A stretch of DNA of 10,805 bases from Phoronis ovalis. Its lineage: Eukaryota; Phoronida; Phoronidae. The notes under the pieces are model-generated. The model searched no databases and had not been told where the DNA came from. It was given only the letters and a program-made list of their open reading frames with translations. This document shows, piece by piece, positions 1 through 7,700 of this stretch. Position 1 is the stretch's first letter. Each line of letters begins with the position of its first letter. The position numbers and the translations under genes are program-made. Location: the NCBI GenBank assembly GCA_028565635.1, contig JAOXYB010059724.1, positions 1 through 10,805 of the forward strand, in the 5' to 3' direction.

Positions 1-744
1 ATTTTTTATTTCTTTGCAATGAAATTGAACCCTCTTGCTTACCCCCTTTGTAGCTCCTCTAACGAAAATGCATGGGTGTGAATAGTCAAGGAACATAATC
101 CGAACAATAATTTGCAGTATAATTATCTTCTTGGATTAGGAGTGTCTAATAGACTATTAGTACTGCGTACAACCTGTTTATATACAGTAAATACTGTTGT
201 GGTGGGAAAGGGTTATATTATTTTCGTGTGACCCATGATTGCAGGATCGAATTTATCATTTGTGATTCGTGGAAAGGCAATATTATTTCCTTTAAGCGGT
301 GGTCCCTGGCCATTCCCCCTCAATTTCTCGTAATAACATATATTTCTGACGTCATTTTACCGCATCACAAACCTATATGTTGTATATACAAAAGAGCATA
401 ACTCGGAAACCTACAATAATATTATTAACTGACCCAGGCAAAAATTAGCACTCACTAGCTATATCTGGAAACTGTGTGGTTTTCGTATCTGATAAATTGA
501 ACTTAGGTTTTGCAACAACACGTCAAAAGGCTAACTTGTATTTACATCGATTTACATGTAACCAAGTGATATATTTTTTCCAGAAGTTTTATGCCTATTT
601 CCGTAAAATTTGCCAAATATATGGATAATTATTAAATACAGATGCAATAACATTCTAGTTTACCATTGTTTTACTTTTAAAGCACAGTGTTCAAGAATTT
701 TATAAGAACCGTAATTAGCATTTACCGTTAATAGGTGCTGTAAA
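1..744. other. Intergenic or intronic sequence, nothing recognised
   Basis: AT-rich sequence with frequent stops in all frames. No repeat, RNA gene or promoter pattern stood out. Confidence 0.6.
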
Positions 745-825
745 ATGATAAGGATGTTAATTGCTGTGTTTACTTTGGTTAGCGGTGGAAGCTATCAGCG
801 AGCTATTCGTTCACTAACAAAGTAG
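745..825 (+). other. Weak candidate small ORF or short terminal exon
   Basis: ATG at 745 opens 26 codons to TAG at 823-825. The peptide starts MIRMLIAVFTLVSGGSYQR, which has a hydrophobic stretch. Alternatively tttactttggttag (ending at 781) could be an acceptor for a short last exon. AATAAA follows at 867-872. All of these elements are common by chance in AT-rich DNA. Confidence 0.15.
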
Positions 826-1211
826 ACACCCCTTGAAGCGTTGATTTATGTATATATGCATTCATAAATAAAAACAATTATTTTACAAAGTCTTACATAT
901 GTTTTACTTAAATTACAATTAATGTGCATCACACATATTTATACAAAACATCCTTGAAACAGATGCAGAAGACATTGATTGCGGAGTGAACTCATAAAAA
1001 GATATATCGGGCGCCATATCTCCATAATTAAGCAAATAAATAAACAAATATTATACAGTTTTCGTCTAAAAACAGCTTATAAATGTCAGAAAGGAGATCT
1101 CAGAATTTTAAGCATATTGTAAGTTTGTGAATTGTTTTTGAAAACTGGTGAATTACTGCACACTACACAAGTGAAAAATTTAACAAACGTGAATGAGGTT
1201 TATAAATTGCT

Positions 1212-1245
1212 GGTGAATGGTGAATTTACTTTTGGTGAATGGTGA
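1212..1245 (+). repeat. Short direct repeat GGTGAATGGTGA, two copies
   Basis: The 12-mer occurs at 1212-1223 and 1234-1245. Each copy is itself a doubled GGTGA(AT). It lies about 70 bp upstream of the exon-like block on the plus strand. No function is implied. Confidence 0.7.
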
Positions 1246-1315
1246 TCTGTGGGGGTATACGCTCCCCTCATAGTACGCCATTATATAAGCATCAAATGGA
1301 AAACCTTTTGTGCAG

Positions 1316-1461
1316 GAAACTTAGCGGGCACCGTGCAGAAATTTTATTACATGTACGATATAAAGTCGACAATTTTCCGTGGAACGGATGACGGCTTTGT
1401 CAATTGGAACATCAGAAATTTGAAACGGATCCCCGGTCTTGAAGACATATCGGCCAAATGG
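1316..1461 (+). CDS. Candidate orphan exon, function unknown
   Basis: An open block preceded by ccttttgtgcag and followed by GTATAAGT, which are plausible splice sites on the plus strand. It would enter at phase 1 and leave at phase 0, giving 48 full codons. The peptide includes GTVQKFYYMYDIKST, TDDGFVNWNIRNLKR and PGLEDISAKW, with a balanced composition and no low-complexity stretch. Roughly half of the third codon positions are G or C, clearly above the surrounding sequence. I recognise no domain. No partner exon was found in the window, so it may be a terminal or internal exon of a gene with widely spaced exons, a decayed fragment, or chance. Confidence 0.3.
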
Positions 1462-1859
1462 GTATAAGTACAAAATTAATTTGCCTTTCTCTTCGATGTT
1501 ATTGGTAACATTTTTTTTTGTTATCTTTCTTGACGTTCCGATGAAATTTGTTCTGGTCACAAATCATAATAATTACGTCTTTAGCATCCCGGTCTAGCAT
1601 GCAATTAATTTGTCGTCCTAGTATGGCCAGTAAACCGAGTGCAGGCCATCTGGCCTAAGGATATACAATTGATTTTCCCATCCACCTCAATAGTAACGTA
1701 AATTAGAGTTTTAACTGTGATTTTAATTTATTGATTTTGTAACTGGGCCGTGCAATTTTTGAAGTAGTTTCCTTGTTAAGTGTTATACGTACACAAAGCA
1801 ATTAAAGTACCAGTAATAAATGATGAATTGGTGAATTTGAATTTTTATACTTCTAGAAT
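1462..1859. other. Non-coding sequence before the tandem array
   Basis: It contains a short palindrome AGGCCA TC TGGCCT at 1643-1656 and nothing else I could recognise. The minus-strand frame overlapping its start looks like the antisense shadow of the candidate exon. Confidence 0.6.
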
Positions 1860-2592
1860 CCCACCCAGTATAATACACCCTATGGCCTTTATATATCAGT
1901 CTTCGAATTGTTCAGTCAACGCTTCGTCTTGCCGGCGCTTGACGCAATATTATCTTCTGTCTCGGGCACAAACATGGCTTCCAGTCGGCCATATTGGAAG
2001 TAACTCAGGACACAATTTAGTCCTGGTTCATGACGTTCTGCACCAGCTCTTGATACTCTGAATTGTGAGCTGTGCGAACAATCACGGACTCTTACATAGC
2101 CGAATACAGTGAAAGTTCCCAAACTTCCAAATATATGTAATTCCTACAAAATGTCACCTATCTAGCCTATTATGTCCACCAGCCTATGGCCTTTGTGAAT
2201 CTACCTTCAAATCATCTAGTCAATTAATGCTTCATCTTTCCCGCAACTCGCGCAAAGTGACGTGTCCTCTTGGAAACAAATATGAGCAGTCGGTCATATT
2301 GGAAGAAATCCAGGTTAAAAATGATTTGACCGGTATTTACCCTGTGCTGCATGATAAAGCTGCATGATCGGGTAAGAACTGAAGCTGTTATCGTGAGAGA
2401 AAGAAGGTGTTACTTCGCCGATGACTACGGCAATGCATACAGGAAAGTACGCTAGCACTATCTACTGTGTAGTGATGGGTATGAAATTATCACCTAACTT
2501 ATTACGACCACCTACCTATGGCCTTCGTGAATCCATCTTTGAATCGTCCAGTCAGCGTTTCTTTTTTCTGGAAATGGTTGCCACTCGGCCAT

Positions 2593-2985
2593 ACTGGAAG
2601 TCATCTGGGTCAAAATTGCATCTGACCTGAACTTGACCTGCTACCAAATATGAAGTTGATCAAATAAATCTGAAACTGTTATTGAGACGTACCATCTCGA
2701 GAACAAACATGGCCACCACATGGTGGCCATTTCAAAATTATACCTGACCTGTACTTTAATGTGTATTTACGCTATATTGAATACACTTGGAAGTGATCCA
2801 GATGAAAGTTATGCCAGACCTTTATTTTGACGTGTACTAATACAAAGCTGATTGGATATAAACTGAAATAGATATACCAATGTACCATCTCAAGAACAAA
2901 CATGGCCGCAACTTGGCTATCTCGGTCAAAATTACAGCAGACCTGTGCTTTGACATGTATTTACCCTGTACCATATACAAGCTGT
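2593..2985. repeat. Nested tandem duplication, unit about 194 bp
   Basis: Two diverged copies follow each other. GGAAGTCATCTGGG (about 2595) matches GGAAGTGATCCAGA (about 2789). ACCATCTCGAGAACAAACAT at 2691 matches ACCATCTCAAGAACAAACAT at 2884. CTGACCTGTACTTTAATGTG (about 2742) matches CAGACCTGTGCTTTGACATG (about 2938). The offset is 193-196 bp throughout. It accounts for the lengthened spacing in the surrounding 300-bp array. Confidence 0.75.
2709..2730. repeat. Perfect 10-bp inverted repeat with a 2-nt centre
   Basis: ATGGCCACCA and TGGTGGCCAT are separated by CA. The matching place in the sister unit (about 2902) reads ATGGCCGCAACTTGGCTAT, so the palindrome is only perfect in this copy. 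Confidence 0.8.
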
Positions 2986-3117
2986 TCGGATAAAAACTTA
3001 AGCAGTTATTAGCATTTGATCCACCAAGGTCACTCAAAAATGTCACCTACGTACGTGTAACTACACCTACTACGCCCACTGGCCGGCTTTCGTGAATCCA
3101 ACTTTGAATCGTCCAGG

Positions 3118-4170
3118 GCATAAAAAACACTTATAAATCACTGTACTATTGTAAACTACCCGAGTTTATATGAATTGAAGCACAAGATATTATATCCTGG
3201 TTCCCCAAGAACAATCTTAAAAGGTACTAGGCATATTATTTTTTGTTGGCTTTGATGTAGCTGGATGGAGCTTAAGGTCGGATAAATGGTACGTTACTCT
3301 TGCCAGGTATATAAGCTTAAATTTTCAAAAGTACACACTCGAACTGTATTGTTCTATATTTATTTTTAGTTTGTTTTATCCAAATATAATTTTTATGTAC
3401 AAAATATAATATAATAATCACTCAGATTGTTTATTTTAAGGATTTTACAATGCGGCCATCCGGGTCGGTGGGACATATATGTCTTATAGTTTAAAACTTG
3501 TCAAGCCTACTGTATCAAAGTGCACCCATCCTACTCTAAGAAACTAATTTTACGACGAAAAGTTAACTGTGGATACACAAATTATCCCAGGAATCAAAAA
3601 CTCCTCTTGGGACACGTCCACCTCAGCTGGATAATGCAAACCCGTGACGAAGCATTGTAAACATTGACTTTAGCCTCCATATCTAAGATGTGCACAATTT
3701 CAGAGTTAGATAACAATACATTTCCAGTGCCATTTCCATATCTCAAATTGCTTCAAAATCAGGCTCAGTCTTTGTGACCAGTTCTTGCATCAATGAACCA
3801 CATCAATTCTAGAAACTATTGATGGCTGTTGATAATGAGTATCATACTTGATATACCTGAACGCATCTCCAAACTTTGTGCAACTAACGACCAAAACAGC
3901 ATTCTCTATGAGTGTGACAGACATAGCTGAGAAACTTTGCACTCATGTTTCATGTCCCTATAGCTGCAAGGGATGCAAAGGCTGGTGATTCAAAATACAT
4001 TCATTGTATAAGATAAATAAATGCCAACACGAGGCACAACATTAACAGGGAAAGAGATAACCAAGAAGACATTTTAGTGGTTAGGGGGGGGGGGGAGATA
4101 TGCATCTTATTATAATTTCTGAGATCGTGTAATGATTAAAAACGGTCGTATTAATGATAACTTAAAATTG
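3118..4170. other. Intergenic sequence beyond the 3' end of the coiled-coil gene
   Basis: No frame longer than about 30-40 codons and no recognisable repeat apart from the G run. Positions 3580-3990 are less AT-rich than their flanks but are broken by stops in every frame I checked. This may be an old decayed insertion or pseudogene, unproven. Confidence 0.5.
4084..4095 (+). repeat. Run of 12 G
   Basis: An uninterrupted G tract in otherwise AT-rich DNA, about 75 bp beyond the poly(A) signal of the minus-strand gene. The exact length may be affected by sequencing error. Confidence 0.8.
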
Positions 4171-4176
4171 TTTATT
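4171..4176 (-). terminator. Poly(A) signal of the coiled-coil gene
   Basis: AATAAA on the minus strand lies about 103 nt past the stop codon, which suits a short 3' UTR. It is the first exact AATAAA found downstream of the stop. No cleavage site can be fixed from sequence alone. Confidence 0.6.
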
Positions 4177-4278
4177 ATGAAAAATACCAATTTTTAAGTT
4201 TAAAATAGTGTCAACATTATGTTGAGAATAAACAATATATTTGCCATAATTTGAATACAATGTTTTTTCCTTCAAAAA
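4177..4278 (-). other. Probable 3' UTR of the coiled-coil gene
   Basis: AT-rich sequence between the stop codon and the poly(A) signal, with no open frame. The true end depends on the cleavage site, which probably lies 10-30 nt beyond the signal. Confidence 0.5.
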
Positions 4279-4701
4279 CTACCTTTTCCCAAGAGCACCT
4301 GCAACATGTTTTCGTTCACTTGACAAAGAACTTCCCTTTAACTTTCCTGTACCAACTTCTTGACTTTCCCCTTCAAATCCCATTGTTACACTCTGCGTTA
4401 ACTCTTTATCAGTTTGTTTATTTGGCAGGAGGGACTTACTTGATTGTCTTTTTTTAAAAATCAACATTTCCTCTGAGCTTGATTTTGGCATATTTATGTT
4501 ACGATTACTATTACTTAAAGAATCATTTAGTTGGTTACTACGACGACCTGAACCAGCAGCACTGTTTTGAGGACTGGATGAATGGTAGCCACCTGGTGGC
4601 CGTTTTAAAGTTAACAATTGTTCCTTGGCTTCACTTAATGCTTCTGTCAGCTCAAATCTTTCCTCACATTCGCGACGGACAGTTTCTTGTAAAAATATGA
4701 T
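4279..4701 (-). CDS. Coiled-coil gene last exon, C-terminal helix and low-complexity basic tail
   Basis: The acceptor is attattttgcag before ATCATATTTT. The frame runs 140 codons to TAG at 4279-4281. The first 32 or so residues finish the coiled coil (ETVRRECEERFELTEALSEA then KEQLLTLK). After RPPGGYHSSSP the chain becomes Ser, Asn and Gly rich (SLSNSNRNINMPKSSSEE) and contains a basic Ser cluster, KKRQSSKSLL. It ends near SSERKHVAGALGKR. The tail looks disordered and could be a phosphorylation target (inference). The switch from helix to tail inside one exon, followed by a stop and a poly(A) signal, supports this as the natural C-terminus. Confidence 0.94.
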   Translation of the reverse strand: MIFLQETVRRECEERFELTEALSEAKEQLLTLKRPPGGYHSSSPQNSAAGSGRRSNQLNDSLSNSNRNINMPKSSSEEMLIFKKRQSSKSLLPNKQTDKELTQSVTMGFEGESQEVGTGKLKGSSLSSERKHVAGALGKR

Positions 4702-7700
4702 CTGCAAAATAATTATCCACAACTGAGATAAAGGAAATAAATTTTAAAATAGCATGAAAGTTGCAGTAAACATAATGTCTCATAGTTTCAGATACTTAAA
4801 ATATTTGGCAGAGTTGCAAAAACTACTTTGATGCATTTGAAAAAAACTAGAGATCCACAGTTTATAAAATTCATAACAAAGCTGGCAGTGAAATCTATGG
4901 AACAACATAATTAGTTCTACCAAGTATTCCTGCTTATAATATGTTTTATTTCTACTCGTAGTTTGTTATTGTAAAGCCCCATGAGATGTTTTGCACAACT
5001 GTAAATACAAAAATGTTCCTTTGAATAAAATAACTATGCTATCCACAGATTTTACCACTAGTGAGGTATGTTGCAAAATTAATGAAATTTGGATTGATAG
5101 TCTTTTAAAACATACCTCAATTGTTTTGGAACTCTGTGGTAACTTATAAAATAACAGATACAGTGTAGTATTATCTATTTATCAATATAATCACTTTTTT
5201 AACGTTAAGAAAAACAATATCTCCTCTGAAAGGACTCAACCAAAATAAAACTGAGCCAGTGGCCTAAAACGAATTTATAAATTATCCAACAAATTAAATT
5301 ATGTAAAATTCCTGTTCAAAAAAGTTAATAACTGACTACTGTGAGAAACTACAAAAAAATTGACAACTATTTTTCAATTCAATCTGTGTAGATCACAAAG
5401 AGTTTAGTTTGCTTGAGCAAATATGCTGTTTGTCGGCTACACTATTGCTTATTCATTTAAAACAACAATAAGTTGATTATCATCCGCAGTTATGCCATTT
5501 TCTAAAACTTAAACTATAACCACTATAATTTCAAATATAATGCCACCCAGATATTGGCCAGAAATTCTCTTTTCAGGATAGAGGATTGATGGTCGACACG
5601 TCAAACCACCCGAAGAAGTGACTCTATGAAGCAATTTTACATCACAACAAATATTTTGTGAAATATGTTAAAGAAAATCACCTGATGGAGACACTGATCA
5701 CTAACCCAAAGATTCCTAGCAAGGAGTATTTTGTGAATGAACACTGATGCAGTGATCTGTGCAATTCATTCACAAAACACTGCATTTTGGTTCAGGTTCA
5801 GGTTTGGTGGTTTTCCTGTGCATGTAAATAGTCTATTGTACTGACAGCTGCATACAATGGAAAAAGAAAAGCTTACTTCTTCCTTCAAATTTGTTACTTG
5901 ATCTTCTAATTTTCTATTTTCTTCGTGAGACTCGGCTAATTCAAGTTCCTTGTGCTTCAGTTCACTTTTCAAGTGCACAACTTTTTCTTCATTTCCAGTA
6001 TCTAATTTACCTGCAATGTCATCAGCTGTTGTAACATACAATAATCTGAACTTTGGCTGACATGTTCCTCATATAAACTAAACAAGTGAAAGAACTGATA
6101 CTTAATTCAATGTATGACATTGAAAATCATAGTTTTGAACAAATCTGACAACTTTGAAACTGATTTAATCAGACAGGTAATAACAACAAAACTTATTTTA
6201 AAAATATTTTATGCCCTTCTAATTTGATCAGAAGATTTGGCAGGTTTAGATATAATTGTTATATAGTTATTACATATTTTCACCTAGCCTATTTTCTAAA
6301 TCCCTAATTATCGCTTTCAAACTTTCTATTTCTTGTCTCAAACTTTCTTCCATTTCTTGTGCCCTTTTCTTTGCTTCTCGCAGTTGTCTCTTCAAATCTT
6401 CAACTTCCACTCTTAACTTACTACCTGCTCCATTCAATTGATCCTTTAGCTATAAAATTTTATTTAAAACATGTTCACATTCAACTTATCTTTAACCAAC
6501 TTATTTTTTTTAGATATTTTACAACTCAAATAAAGAAACAAGAATTTTTTAACCAGAGAAAAACATTTCAGGACAATCATTCATTAGTAGCAATTATATT
6601 TAGTTACCATACTTTATGATTTCTTTTAGCAAAAAAATGTACATAGGAAATCAGGTAAATTTTTTTCCTGAACAGATTTAAACCAATATATAACTGTGTT
6701 TGGGCACAGTATAAACCTAAATCTGATTTATTGCAGATGAAAGTGTTCACTTCGTAACATTAAGACAAAGAGAAATACAATAATGTTGTTAACATTCTTA
6801 TTGGAGTTTACATAGTCAGCCTAGATCAGTCTCTGTGAAAGGATTATATTTTGTGATCTGTCAGTAATACTAACCTTGGACTCAGCTTCTCGTGCTTCAC
6901 TTTTATATTTATTTAACAATTCCTGATGTTTTTGCTTTTCAATTTGTAATTCCTACAAAATGTTGAGAGTGCAGTTGGCAAATAGACATTTCAAATTCAA
7001 AAATAAGAAAAAAAATACTTGACAAGGAAAAGATATTTTTGACGTTTATTGCAACATTTCACGGCCGTAACCACTTTTTACTTTCTTGTGCTTGTGCAAC
7101 AGGATGGTATACACAAACTTGTTATCACAAAGTGGATGTGAAAATATAAAACATAATTAGATGCTATTATTAATGGCATTAGGGAATAAGCTTGAATAAT
7201 GTAAGCAGCACAGCTCGCCCACAGTTTTCACCTAATATCTGTGATTTGTATTAAAAATGCTAGGTCATCTTACCATCGATATTCAAAATAACGTGAGAGT
7301 AATGCTCACAATAACACAGTCAAATTCACAATTCATGCCAATTTTCTTACCATAACAAAATTTTCCTTCAAGCTTTCTTCCAGAGCTTTCAATTCTGCTG
7401 AATGTTTTTTTCTTTCTTTTGTTAGCGCTGCTTCAAGCTGCAAAATAAATCAAATCTCATCAAGATACTCAGAAATACAAAGCATGAACTGACAGAATAG
7501 AATTAGTACAACGTTAGCTAAATACAATATCACCAAGTGTACATTTAAACTTCAAAATGCTATCAAATAAGGAATGAAACAAATTCTGTAAGGTTATCAT
7601 GTCACCCCTTCACCAGTGCCTGAGATATTATATATTATATATAATATAGGTGAGATTTCATCAATCATGTAGAAAAATTAATTGTATAATAAAATTATGC

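Larger units (their letters stand above)
1860..3117. repeat. Diverged tandem array, period about 300 bp
   Basis: Recurring landmarks show the units. CCTATGGCCTT followed by a GAATC-type stretch and a GTCCAGTCA-like stretch occurs at 1879, 2183 and 2515, with a decayed version near 3082. GTCGGCCATATTGGAAG and its variants occur at 1984, 2289 and 2584. A segment like AATGTCACCTA occurs near 2149 and 3038, with a decayed form near 2485. Spacings are about 304, 332 and 567 bp, the last fitting a disturbed double unit. Units are roughly 70-80 percent alike over the landmarks by eye. No convincing reading frame runs through it. Confidence 0.75.

Noticed and set aside
1321-1560. Minus-strand frame opposite the candidate exon
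   Set aside because: No acceptor or donor in the right places and a composition typical of an antisense shadow.
1780-2122. Open frames on both strands in the first tandem-array unit
   Set aside because: They are not kept open in the sister units and they overlap each other on opposite strands, as expected by chance.
2421-3046. Short frames of about 69 codons on both strands in the tandem array
   Set aside because: Same reason: no conservation of frame between repeat units and no recognisable protein.
3600-3990. Less AT-rich block with short peptide-like stretches on the plus strand (for example SIILDIPERISKL)
   Set aside because: Stops interrupt all frames within 30-40 codons and no splice sites fit; at most a decayed fragment.
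4251-4700. Plus-strand frames opposite the last exon
   Set aside because: Antisense of a well-supported coiled-coil exon; Leu, Phe and Tyr excess is the expected mirror of Glu/Lys-rich codons.
6256-6619. Plus-strand Ser/Leu/Phe-rich frames
   Set aside because: Mirror of the exon at 6284-6449 plus intron sequence.
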